The notes beneath the pieces were generated by a model. The model did no database searches. It worked only from the letters and a program-made list of their open reading frames with translations, and was not told the origin of the DNA. From Ruminococcus sp. (lineage in GTDB: Bacteria > Bacillota > Clostridia > Oscillospirales > Acutalibacteraceae), in assembly GCA_004555265.1 (NCBI GenBank), contig SFIQ01000030.1, forward strand, positions 1 through 12,364: a stretch of DNA of 12,364 nt, given 5' to 3'. The translations under genes and the position numbers were made by a program. The first letter of the stretch is position 1, and each line of letters opens with the position of its first letter. This document shows positions 5,799-12,364 of this stretch, piece by piece.

Positions 5799-7946
5799 AT
5801 GAATATGAAACTTTTGGCATTGACCGCCGACCGCGAGCGCGTTTCGGGCTTGTTGGAACGCATTTCGGGTGCGTTAAGCGCGTTTTCAGAGGTTGACACC
5901 GCTTTTGTGTGTTTTCCGACGCTCAAAGCGATGCTCCCGCAGCTTGCAGAATTTGTGAAGAGCGAAGAATGTATCGTTTTGGCAGTTGACAAGGCGAAAT
6001 ACAATTCGGTGCGGGCAAAGTTGTGCGCGGCGCTGGCGCTTCCGACGGTGCAAAACGAGGAAATCTATACGCGCCTGTCGGAAAATACGGGGCTTTCCCC
6101 CGAGGAAAAGGTAAAAAATGCCGCAGTACCCGAAAATGCAGTTTGCTTTCTCACCGAGGACGGTATGTACCCCGGTTTTGCTGTGTGCAAGGGCGCGCAG
6201 ACGATGGTGTTTTTGCCGCTCGACGAAGAACGGCTCGACCGTATTTTAAAGGCGGGCTTGGTGCCGTATTTGATGCAGAACACCGTTGCGCCGGCAGAAG
6301 AACCGCCCGTAGCGCCGACAACGCCGGCGCAAGAGGAAGAAGAGCAAGCGCCTTTGCAGGATGCATTCCCCGAAGCGGATGTGATGCAGCATACCGTCAA
6401 TATTTTGCGGGAGGCGGGCGCAAAGGTTGCCGTCAGCGGCACACCGTATGCCGAGGAAATCAAAAAACGCGGCGAAGGCATTGCGGATTTTGACAGCTTT
6501 TTCGTATTTACACCCCATGTGGAGGACAAAGGCGATTACAATTTAACCGATTATGTGGCCTTGACCGCCAAAGCGGCAAAGGAACTTTCCGGCGCGCAGT
6601 TCGGCGCGTCGATTTCGGAAATCGGTACGGGCGACGGCGGCGAATATATTTGTATAACGGTTGCCGACGACAAAACCGCCGTGGTGCGCAAACTGTACCG
6701 CGAGGACGACGAAACCGTGCACGATTTTGTGGCGGACGCCGCCGAGGAGCTTGTGGAGCTTATCGGTGAAAAGGCCGGCGGCAAAGGCGCCGTCGGCATT
6801 GAGGTGACAGGTATGGACGCGTCACCCGAGGCACCGTCCTTCCTTTCCAAAAAATCGGGCAAAATCACCTTGTCCGTCATTGCGTTGGTATTGGTGGCGG
6901 CGATTACCGTCGGCTGTATTTTCTTTGTGAAAGAAAAGAAAGCGCGCGACGCCGCGCGTGCCGCCGCTTCAACCGAGGCGCCCACCACCACAGAGCCGAT
7001 TTCCGTGGCAGAGCCCGAACCGGAATTGGAAACCGTTGTGCTGTCGCAGTTTATGTATAATGAAATGCGCTCCGGTGTGCAGGAGACACCTGCCGTGGTG
7101 ACCACGCAATCCGCCGCAGGCACGGCGATTGACACTTCCGTACAGGATGCCGATACGACAGAGGAAATTCCCTCTGAAATTATTGTCAACGGCAAACCCT
7201 TAGACGCCAAAGAGGCGGTTGCCCGTATGATTGAGGCGGAAGTCGGTGCCGATACCCGGCCCGAGGCGCTCAAAGCGCAGGCGGTTGCCGTATATACCTA
7301 TTTAAAATATCGCAACACAAATTGGAAAATCACAGGCGTAACGCTTGCGCCCGAGTACAGTGACGAGGTTTACAACGCGGTGCGCGCGGTGTTCGGGGAA
7401 TATTTGCGGTTCGGCGAAGCGGCGGCTTTCACACCGTATTTCAAGCTTTCCGCCGGCAGAACCACCCCTGCCGATATGGTGTACGGGCAGAATTTCCCGT
7501 ATTTGCGCGCGGTGGACTGCGCAACCGATAAAACCAGGGAGGGCTATAAAACCGAACTGATTTTCTCGGCGGACGATATGAAAGCGATGTTGACGGCATA
7601 CGATGCATCGCTTGTGTTCGGAGAGGATCCTGCGGAATGGGTAAAGGTGCTGAAACATGATGGCGCGGTCAATACGGGCGTCGGCTATGTGGAAACGGTA
7701 TCCGTCGGCGGCAAGGAAATTTCGGGTATCGAATTCATCGAAAAGGTGATGGCGGGCAAAAATCTGTCGTCGCAATGCTTCTCGGTGACATACAGCACGC
7801 CGACCAATGAATTTACCGTTACGGTGTACGGCAGCGGCTACGGCGTCGGTATGAGCCTTGCGGCGGCGGACAAAATGGCGGCGACGGGTTCCACCTATGC
7901 GCAAATTCTATCTAAATTTTACAGCGGCGCACAGTTGACCGCGTAA
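5799..7946 (+). CDS. Membrane fusion protein: degenerate CinA-like cytoplasmic half, TM helix, extracytoplasmic SpoIID-type domain
   Basis: 715 residues from ATG 5799. Residues 1-163 resemble the second half of a CinA MoCF domain: P-E-N-A-V-C-F-L, P-G-F-A-V at 125-129, F-L-P-L-D near 140 (CinA has LPGPP) and a terminal L-V-P-Y-L. After a Pro/Glu linker, about 190-335 follows CinA-C order, but E-S-C-T-G-G becomes V-S-G-T-P-Y (212-217) and T-G-I-A-G-P becomes E-I-G-T-G-D (274-279), so amidohydrolase activity is unlikely. A TM helix spans about 356-378, then an Ala/Thr/Glu-rich linker. From about 455 to the end is a SpoIID-type domain, which in sporulation cuts glycan strands lacking stem peptides. 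Glu481, in A-E-V-G before P-E-A-L-K-A-Q-A-V, matches the known catalytic Glu. S-A-G-R-T and P-Y-L-R-A-V-D are kept, but the usual G-H-G-V-G-M-S-Q reads G-Y-G-V-G-M-S-L (Tyr681, Leu687). The SpoIID call is strong; the CinA ancestry rests on alignment by eye. Confidence 0.82.
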   Translation: MNMKLLALTADRERVSGLLERISGALSAFSEVDTAFVCFPTLKAMLPQLAEFVKSEECIVLAVDKAKYNSVRAKLCAALALPTVQNEEIYTRLSENTGLSPEEKVKNAAVPENAVCFLTEDGMYPGFAVCKGAQTMVFLPLDEERLDRILKAGLVPYLMQNTVAPAEEPPVAPTTPAQEEEEQAPLQDAFPEADVMQHTVNILREAGAKVAVSGTPYAEEIKKRGEGIADFDSFFVFTPHVEDKGDYNLTDYVALTAKAAKELSGAQFGASISEIGTGDGGEYICITVADDKTAVVRKLYREDDETVHDFVADAAEELVELIGEKAGGKGAVGIEVTGMDASPEAPSFLSKKSGKITLSVIALVLVAAITVGCIFFVKEKKARDAARAAASTEAPTTTEPISVAEPEPELETVVLSQFMYNEMRSGVQETPAVVTTQSAAGTAIDTSVQDADTTEEIPSEIIVNGKPLDAKEAVARMIEAEVGADTRPEALKAQAVAVYTYLKYRNTNWKITGVTLAPEYSDEVYNAVRAVFGEYLRFGEAAAFTPYFKLSAGRTTPADMVYGQNFPYLRAVDCATDKTREGYKTELIFSADDMKAMLTAYDASLVFGEDPAEWVKVLKHDGAVNTGVGYVETVSVGGKEISGIEFIEKVMAGKNLSSQCFSVTYSTPTNEFTVTVYGSGYGVGMSLAAADKMAATGSTYAQILSKFYSGAQLTA

Positions 7947-7973
7947 ACGGCAATACAGTCAATTTATTTTCTC

Positions 7974-7980
7974 AGGGAGG
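7974..7980 (+). promoter_or_regulatory. Shine-Dalgarno that fixes the galE start
   Basis: AGGGAGG ends one base before an ATG at 7982 and ten bases before ATG 7991. Only the second spacing is workable, and it gives a protein that begins M-A-I-L-V-T-G-G-A-G-F-I-G with the standard GalE length. Confidence 0.75.
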
Positions 7981-7990
7981 CATGATTTAC

Positions 7991-9007
7991 ATGGCAATTT
8001 TGGTAACGGGCGGTGCCGGATTTATCGGCTCGCACACCTGCGTTGCTTTAACGCAGGCGGGATATGAGGTAATTATCGTGGATAATTACTACAATTCCAG
8101 CCCCAAATCCCTTGCACGCATCAACGAGCTTTGCGGCAAGGCGCTTAAATTCTATGAATGCGACATCCGCGACAAAGCGGGGATGGATAAAATCTTTAAA
8201 GAAAACAAAATCGAAGCGGTCATTCACTTTGCGGGCTTAAAGGCGGTCGGTGAATCCTGCCGTAAGCCGATTGAATACTATGACAACAACATCGGCGGTA
8301 CGCTGGTGCTTTGCGATGTGATGCGGGAAAACGGCTGTAAAAACATCGTGTTCAGCTCGTCGGCGACGGTCTACGGGATGCACAATGTTTCTCCCTTGAA
8401 AGAAACGATGCAAACCGGCGGTACCACCAACCCCTACGGTACCACCAAATATATGATTGAAATTATTTTGGAGGATATTTATAAATCCGACAACGAATGG
8501 AATGTCACGCTGCTTCGCTATTTCAACCCCATCGGGGCGCACAAAAGCGGCAGAATCGGCGAAAATCCGAACGGCATTCCGAACAACTTAATGCCGTATA
8601 TTACACAGGTCGCCATCGGCAAACTGCCTGAACTCTCGGTGTTCGGGGATGATTACGACACACCGGACGGCACGGGCGTACGCGATTACATCCATGTGGT
8701 GGACTTGGCAGAAGGCCATGTCAAAGCGCTCGACAATATTTTGGAGGGTGGCAAAGGCGTGCAGGTATTTAACCTCGGCACAGGCCACGGGTACAGCGTG
8801 TTGGATATTGTTAAGGCGTTTGAGAAAGCGAGCGGCAAACAAATCCCGTATAAAATCGTGGAACGCCGCCCCGGCGATATTGCCACCTGCTATTCTGACC
8901 CGTCAAAAGCCAAAGAGGTGCTCGGTTGGGAGGCAAAACGCGGTCTTGCCGAAATGTGCGAGGACTCTTGGCGTTGGCAAAGTCAAAATCCCAACGGATT
9001 TGAATAA
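7991..9007 (+). CDS. galE: UDP-glucose 4-epimerase
   Basis: Cytoplasmic NAD-dependent short-chain dehydrogenase/reductase that interconverts UDP-glucose and UDP-galactose for galactose catabolism and for cell-surface glycan precursors. From ATG 7991 it is 338 residues, the same length as E. coli GalE. The Rossmann motif G-G-A-G-F-I-G is at residues 7-13. The catalytic triad falls at Ser124 (S-S-S-A-T-V-Y-G), Tyr149 and Lys153 (N-P-Y-G-T-T-K), the same numbers as in E. coli. The F-N-P-I-G-A-H and R-D-Y-I-H-V-V-D-L-A segments are also typical. It lies 44 nt after the SpoIID-type gene with its own strong ribosome site. No other gal genes (galK, galT) are adjacent, and its neighbours are envelope genes, so a role in surface polysaccharide or teichoic acid sugar supply is as likely as sugar catabolism. 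Confidence 0.96.
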   Translation: MAILVTGGAGFIGSHTCVALTQAGYEVIIVDNYYNSSPKSLARINELCGKALKFYECDIRDKAGMDKIFKENKIEAVIHFAGLKAVGESCRKPIEYYDNNIGGTLVLCDVMRENGCKNIVFSSSATVYGMHNVSPLKETMQTGGTTNPYGTTKYMIEIILEDIYKSDNEWNVTLLRYFNPIGAHKSGRIGENPNGIPNNLMPYITQVAIGKLPELSVFGDDYDTPDGTGVRDYIHVVDLAEGHVKALDNILEGGKGVQVFNLGTGHGYSVLDIVKAFEKASGKQIPYKIVERRPGDIATCYSDPSKAKEVLGWEAKRGLAEMCEDSWRWQSQNPNGFE

Positions 9008-9048
9008 AAAGCAAAAGCCCCTTTTTAAAACGGAAAGGAGTATACAGT

Positions 9049-9624
9049 ATGAAAAAGAAAACCGGTTTGATTGTTATCGCTGTCGTTTTGGTGCTCGTGA
9101 TTGCGGTGGTCGGCGGCGTGATTTCCACCTACAATGGGCTTGTGGAAGACCGCGAGGCGGTCTTGACCGCACAGTCTACGGTTGAAACCTATTTACAGCG
9201 CCGTGCGGATTTAATTCCGAATCTCGTCAGCACCGTAAAAGGCTATGCGGCACATGAGGAAGAAGTGTATACCGCGCTTGCCGACGCGCGCGCGGCACTT
9301 GCGGGTGCAAAAACCGTCGGGGAAATGAACGAGGCAAACGACGCACTCGATTCTGCCATTTCCCGCTTGCTTGTGGTGGTGGAAAACTACCCTGAATTAA
9401 AGGCGGATACGCAGTTTATCAATTTACAGGACGAATTGGCGGGCAGTGAAAACCGCATTGCGAAAGCCCGTCAGGAATATAACGAGGAAGCAAGAGAATA
9501 CAATACCGAAATCAAAAAATTCCCGACTTCCCTAATTGCGGGTATGTTCAATTTTGAATCGGTCGAGTATTTCGAGGCGAGTGAAGAATCGCAAACCGTG
9601 CCAAGTGTGGATTTCGGCGCGTAA
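9049..9624 (+). CDS. LemA-family membrane protein
   Basis: 191 residues. A short Lys-rich start leads to a TM helix at about residues 4-25, then the long helical LemA domain. Landmarks are N-G-L-V-E-D-R-E-A-V near residue 30, Q-R-R-A-D-L-I-P-N-L-V-S-T-V-K-G (about 51-66), V-V-E-N-Y-P-E-L-K-A (about 108-117), L-Q-D-E-L-A-G-S-E-N-R-I-A-K-A-R and Y-N-E-E-A-R-E-Y-N. The family most often has the active part outside the membrane. Its biochemical role is not established. AAAGGAG at 9034-9040 precedes ATG 9049. The gene is followed by a TPM-domain gene, a common pairing in Firmicutes that suggests the two act together at the membrane. The predicted helices suit a coiled-coil bundle. Confidence 0.93.
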   Translation: MKKKTGLIVIAVVLVLVIAVVGGVISTYNGLVEDREAVLTAQSTVETYLQRRADLIPNLVSTVKGYAAHEEEVYTALADARAALAGAKTVGEMNEANDALDSAISRLLVVVENYPELKADTQFINLQDELAGSENRIAKARQEYNEEAREYNTEIKKFPTSLIAGMFNFESVEYFEASEESQTVPSVDFGA

Positions 9625-9651
9625 CCGTGCCGCTTTGGGGAGAAAAGACAT

Positions 9652-10434
9652 ATGCGAAAACGGTTATTTGCAGTCTTTATTACCTGTCTTTTGCTGTGCA
9701 CCTGCCTTTTGTCTGCGGCGGCAAAGTCAAAACTGCCTTTGCCGACCGACGCGTTTTTCGTCAATGATTTTGCGAATTGTTTGACTGTGGCGGACGCCGC
9801 AGAAATGCAAAGCCTCGGCGAGGCGCTTTACAAAGCGACAGGCGCGCAGGTGGTTGTGGTGACGGTTTCGTCCTTAGACGGCGAAGCGATTGAAGACTAC
9901 GGCTACGATTTGGCAAACGAATGGGGCATCGGCGCAGAACAGGCGGATTCCGGCGTGTTACTGTTGTTATCCACCGGCGACCGACAGGTGCGCATTGAGG
10001 TCGGCAAAGGGTTAGAGGGGTGTTTGCCCGACGGCAAAACCGGTCGGATTTTAGACACCTACGCCATACCGTATTTAAAAGACAACAATTTTTCCAAAGG
10101 CCTTTTGGAAGCGTATAAAATCTTGATTAACGAGGTCTATACCGAATACGGGCAAACGCCGTCGGACTATGTACCGATGGAGGACACCGACGATGAAACA
10201 GACACAGATGATTTTATCACCTTGGCGGCGCCGTTTATCGTGCTTGTCGTTTTGATTATATTGAGCATCGCGCATAAACGCAGCGGCGGCTCGTCGGGGC
10301 GCGGCTCGGGCGGCTATTACGGCGGCGGTTTTTACGGCGGCGGCTTTTCCGGCGGTTCGTCCCATTCCTCGGGCGGGGGCTTCTCCGGCGGGGGCGGTTC
10401 ATTCGGCGGCGGCGGTTCGTCAAGAGGATTTTAG
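9652..10434 (+). CDS. TPM-domain (YgcG-type) exported protein with Gly/Ser-rich tail
   Basis: 260 residues. A signal peptide or N-terminal anchor (1-23, Lys/Arg then L-F-A-V-F-I-T-C-L-L-L) precedes a TPM domain at about 30-165. Landmarks are V-N-D-F-A-N-C-L-T, T-G-A-Q-V-V-V-V-T-V-S-S-L-D-G, and D-S-G-V-L-L-L-L-S-T-G-D-R-Q-V-R-I-E-V-G-K-G-L-E-G. A TM helix lies at about 184-204, followed by roughly 50 residues almost wholly of Gly, Ser, Tyr and Phe ending S-R-G-F. TPM proteins are named after the thylakoid Psb32/YgcG/MOLO-1 families. Some plant members have phosphatase activity, but bacterial function is not settled. The Gly-rich tail is the usual end of bacterial YgcG relatives, so it is not an artefact. 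The gene follows lemA by 27 nt with GGGGAG upstream, and a strong terminator closes the unit. Confidence 0.9.
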   Translation: MRKRLFAVFITCLLLCTCLLSAAAKSKLPLPTDAFFVNDFANCLTVADAAEMQSLGEALYKATGAQVVVVTVSSLDGEAIEDYGYDLANEWGIGAEQADSGVLLLLSTGDRQVRIEVGKGLEGCLPDGKTGRILDTYAIPYLKDNNFSKGLLEAYKILINEVYTEYGQTPSDYVPMEDTDDETDTDDFITLAAPFIVLVVLIILSIAHKRSGGSSGRGSGGYYGGGFYGGGFSGGSSHSSGGGFSGGGGSFGGGGSSRGF

Positions 10435-10460
10435 CGCGTGCATAGGAACAAAACATTTTC

Positions 10461-10506
10461 GCACCCGTTTTCATTACAAATCTGTAATGGAAACGGGTGC
10501 GTTTTT
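10461..10506 (+). terminator. Rho-independent terminator of the galE/lemA/TPM unit
   Basis: A near-perfect 18-bp stem (10461-10478 with 10483-10500, one G-U pair) has a 4-nt loop AATC and is followed by G-TTTTT to 10506. It begins 27 nt after the TPM-domain stop. An A-rich stretch (AACAAAACA) lies just before the stem, but it is interrupted, so termination is stronger on the + strand. Confidence 0.92.
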
Positions 10507-10516
10507 ATGGTACAAT
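10488..10516 (+). promoter_or_regulatory. Promoter of the two-component operon, overlapping the terminator
   Basis: TACAAT at 10511-10516 is preceded by TGG (10508-10510), making an extended -10 element. A -35-like TGGAAA at 10488-10493 stands 17 nt away, matching 4 of 6 bases of TTGACA. The -35 lies inside the right arm of the terminator stem. Start of transcription would be near 10523, followed by GGAGG at 10539-10543 for the regulator gene. Confidence 0.7.
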
Positions 10517-10549
10517 ACAGTTGATTCATACCACGAATGGAGGGAGAAT

Positions 10550-11239
10550 ATGCAAATATTCGTTTTGGAGGATGACAGCGCCATTGCGCTCGGGCTGTCC
10601 TATGCGCTGGAAGGCGAGGGCTACACGGTTACCGTTTGTAAAACCGTGCAGGAAGCCTTGGCGACTGTGCAAAGCCGTGATTTTGCGTTGTATATTTTGG
10701 ATTTAACCCTCCCCGACGGCAGTGGGTATGATGTTTGCCGCGCCGTCAAAGCAAAGGGCGATTTCCCTGTGCTGTTTTTGACCGCGTTTGATGACGAGGT
10801 CAATGTGGTGATGGGGCTGGAACTCGGCGCGGACGATTATATTTCCAAGCCTTTCCGCGTGAAAGAACTGCAAGCGCGAATCAAAAGCGTATTGCGCCGC
10901 TACAAAACCGGTACGCCCGACGGCACGATACGGCTTCGCAACCTCGAAATCCGCATGGGCGAGGCAAAGGTCTATAAAAACGGAACGGAAATGATTTTAA
11001 CCGCCATGGAATACCGCCTGTTGCTAATTCTTTTGAACAACCGCGGGCGGGTGCTTTCGCGCACGGCACTGCTTGAAAACATTTGGGATATAGACGGCGA
11101 TTTTGTCAATGACAACACGCTCACCGTCTATATCAAGCGTCTGCGCGACAAAATCGAGGACAATCCCGACAGTCCGTCGATTATCAAAACCGTTCGGGGG
11201 ATGGGATATGTGATTGCCGATGAAGAACCGCGCGTTTAA
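10550..11239 (+). CDS. OmpR/PhoB-type response regulator
   Basis: Cytoplasmic DNA-binding regulator activated by phosphorylation. It is 229 residues from ATG 10550, with GGAGG 6 nt upstream. The receiver domain (1-115) has the acidic pocket E7-D8-D9, phosphoacceptor Asp51 in I-L-D-L-T-L-P-D-G, Thr78 in F-L-T-A and Lys100 in I-S-K-P-F. The C-terminal winged-helix domain (about 130-225) has the T-A-M-E-Y-R-L-L-L-I-L-L-N-N segment, the N-D-N-T-L-T-V-Y-I-K-R-L-R-D-K-I recognition region and the final V-R-G-M-G-Y-V. All key residues are present. Its 3' end overlaps the kinase gene by 20 nt, so they form an operon. The target genes cannot be read from the sequence. The resistance or envelope-stress regulators of Firmicutes (VanR, BceR, GraR types) are the nearest general likeness. 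Confidence 0.96.
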   Translation: MQIFVLEDDSAIALGLSYALEGEGYTVTVCKTVQEALATVQSRDFALYILDLTLPDGSGYDVCRAVKAKGDFPVLFLTAFDDEVNVVMGLELGADDYISKPFRVKELQARIKSVLRRYKTGTPDGTIRLRNLEIRMGEAKVYKNGTEMILTAMEYRLLLILLNNRGRVLSRTALLENIWDIDGDFVNDNTLTVYIKRLRDKIEDNPDSPSIIKTVRGMGYVIADEEPRV

Positions 11240-12215
11240 CCGTTCGGTTATCCTTGCCGCTGTCGTTTTTGCGACGGCAACGGTGGCTATGGCATTTTTG
11301 GATTGGCGTTGCGCGCTGATTTGCCTTGCGGCGGGGGTGTTGTCTGCGCTGATTTACATTGGCTACACGCAAAAACGCTACCGTGAAATTGTAAAGCTCA
11401 ACGACTATTTGTCGCGCGTATGCGCGGGATTTTACGATTTGGATGTGCAGGACAATGCCGAGGGCGAACTTTCTGTGTTGAAAAACAATCTTTACAAAAT
11501 TATGTTGCTTTTGCAGTCGCAAAATGACACACTCCGAAAGGACAAAACCTATCTTGCCGCCTCGCTTGCAGATATTTCGCACCAGTTGAAAACCCCGTTG
11601 ACCTCTATCACGATGATGTGCGATTTATTGAAAACCGAAACGGACGCGCAGAAACGCAGGCAGTTTACGGATATTATTGAAAGCCAAGCCTCCAAAATGA
11701 ATTGGCTGATTATCACGCTGTTGAAAATTTCAAAATTGGATGCGGGCACGGCGGAATTTCACACGGACGCGGTTTCGGTTTGCTCGGTGCTCAAAAAAGC
11801 CGCAGAACCGTTCTTGGTGACGGCGGATTTGCGCAATATTACGCTGGATTTCAGCGGCGTTTCGGATTTTACCTTTTGCGGTGATGAAAATTGGACGGTT
11901 GAAGCCGTCGGCAATATTCTGAAAAACTGTTTAGAGCACATGGCGGACGGCGGACAACTGACCGTTTCCACCGCGCAAACGGCGGTGTATGACCTTTTGC
12001 GGATTGCAGATGACGGTTGCGGGATATCGCCCGAAGATTTACCGCATATTTTTGAACGGTTTTATCACGGCAAAAATGCCGCACAGGACAGCGTGGGCAT
12101 CGGATTGGCACTTTCCAAAACCGTTTTGAACCGTGAACACGCCAAAATCGAAGTAACCAGTAACGAGGGCGTCGGCACGGTGTTTACCATTCGGTTTTAC
12201 AAGACGGTGATATAA
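11220..12215 (+). CDS. Two-TM sensor histidine kinase with very short external loop
   Basis: 331 residues. Two hydrophobic segments (about 8-26 and 31-47) are separated by only L-D-W-R-C or so, so almost nothing is exposed outside. A helical linker leads to the dimerisation domain with phosphoacceptor His121 in D-I-S-H-Q-L-K-T-P-L. The ATP domain has an N-box N-I-L-K-N-C-L-E-H (usually N-A-x-K-Y/H), G1 D-D-G-C-G-I, an F-box F-E-R-F-Y-H-G-K and G2 G-I-G-L-A-L-S. It resembles the small intramembrane-sensing kinases of Firmicutes that work with ABC transporters or accessory membrane proteins, though none is visible in this window. ATG 11220 overlaps the regulator gene by 20 nt. No good ribosome site is seen (a G-run ends about 19 nt upstream), so translation is probably coupled to the regulator. 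A TTG at 11214 is a less likely start. Confidence 0.94.
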   Translation: MKNRAFNRSVILAAVVFATATVAMAFLDWRCALICLAAGVLSALIYIGYTQKRYREIVKLNDYLSRVCAGFYDLDVQDNAEGELSVLKNNLYKIMLLLQSQNDTLRKDKTYLAASLADISHQLKTPLTSITMMCDLLKTETDAQKRRQFTDIIESQASKMNWLIITLLKISKLDAGTAEFHTDAVSVCSVLKKAAEPFLVTADLRNITLDFSGVSDFTFCGDENWTVEAVGNILKNCLEHMADGGQLTVSTAQTAVYDLLRIADDGCGISPEDLPHIFERFYHGKNAAQDSVGIGLALSKTVLNREHAKIEVTSNEGVGTVFTIRFYKTVI

Positions 12216-12260
12216 GGTGAAATTGGGTTTGCAGGGCAAATGCATTCTATTTCGTGCGTA

Positions 12261-12341
12261 GGGGTCGGTGAGATTCCCCTGTTAGGGGAAATGTCGCGCA
12301 GCGACAAAGGGGTAATGGCGCAGCCGTAACTCGACGACCCG
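12261..12341. repeat. Multi-hairpin palindromic intergenic element
   Basis: Three small hairpins lie in a row: TTCCCCT-GTT-AGGGGAA (12274-12290), TGTCGC-GCA-GCGACA (12292-12306) and ATGGC-GCA-GCCGT (12315-12327, one wobble). They are enclosed by an outer stem GGGTCG..GAG with CTC..CGACCC (12262-12272 with 12330-12340). The element sits downstream of the kinase stop and codes for nothing. The layout is like dispersed palindromic repeats scattered between genes in many clostridial genomes. Only one copy is in this window, so the repeat status is inferred from structure. Confidence 0.6.
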
Positions 12342-12364
12342 AAAATGGATGAATAATGAAAAAT

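Noticed and set aside
6551..7273. Antisense open frame of about 240 codons, Ser/Ala/Thr-rich, opposite the CinA-like/SpoIID gene
   Set aside because: Its composition mirrors the Ala/Glu/Thr-rich linker on the other strand, and it has no start signal or motif.
7935..7968. TTGACC followed by AT-rich DNA before galE, as a possible promoter
   Set aside because: The nearest -10-like hexamers are at 13 or more than 19 nt, outside a usable spacing, and TTGACC lies inside the end of the upstream coding sequence.
9010..9030. CCCCTTTTT run between galE and lemA as a terminator
   Set aside because: No stem precedes the T-run. It is a short spacer leading into the lemA ribosome site.
10282..10434. Gly/Ser repeat at the end of the TPM-domain gene as a frameshift or repeat artefact
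   Set aside because: Gly-rich tails after a TM helix are usual in bacterial YgcG-type proteins, and the frame ends cleanly at a stop before the terminator.

Overview
The window looks like chromosomal DNA of a Gram-positive anaerobe of the class Clostridia, most likely an Oscillospiraceae/Ruminococcaceae-type gut bacterium. The base composition is moderately GC-rich and there are AGGAGG-type ribosome sites. Class B sortases, a LemA/TPM-domain pair, a SpoIID-type domain and a short two-component system all fit that group. The assignment is an inference from gene content, not from a marker gene. All eleven protein genes are on the + strand and tightly packed. No tRNA, rRNA, CRISPR array or transposase was seen.

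Region 1 (1-2312) is housekeeping. It holds the C-terminal part of a cysteine desulfurase, then thiI (tRNA 4-thiouridine synthase), then a stand-alone CinA-C/PncC-type amidohydrolase. The desulfurase and ThiI form a plausible sulfur-relay pair.

Region 2 (2302-5759) holds three consecutive class B sortase genes. All three keep the His, Cys and Arg catalytic residues. The first two are recent duplicates, with a 65-nt perfectly identical tract. The third is more divergent and has an extra ~180-residue cytoplasmic N-terminal region. No sortase substrate is visible in the window.

Region 3 (5799-7946) is the most unusual gene. It encodes a ~715-residue membrane protein whose cytoplasmic half looks like a decayed full-length CinA (MoCF-like plus CinA-C-like, active motifs lost). 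This is joined through one transmembrane helix to an extracytoplasmic SpoIID-type glycan-cleaving domain. The SpoIID part keeps the expected catalytic Glu but has changes in the conserved G-H-G-V-G-M-S-Q motif.

Region 4 (7991-10434) contains galE (UDP-glucose 4-epimerase), a LemA-family membrane protein and a TPM-domain protein with a Gly/Ser-rich tail. It is closed by a strong rho-independent terminator.

Region 5 (10461-12215) starts with a promoter that overlaps that terminator. It drives an OmpR-type response regulator and a two-TM histidine kinase whose genes overlap by 20 nt. The last ~150 nt hold a compact multi-hairpin palindromic element that looks like a dispersed intergenic repeat.

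Taken together, the middle of the window reads as a cell-envelope locus: sortases, a SpoIID-like protein, a sugar epimerase, LemA/TPM and a two-component sensor.
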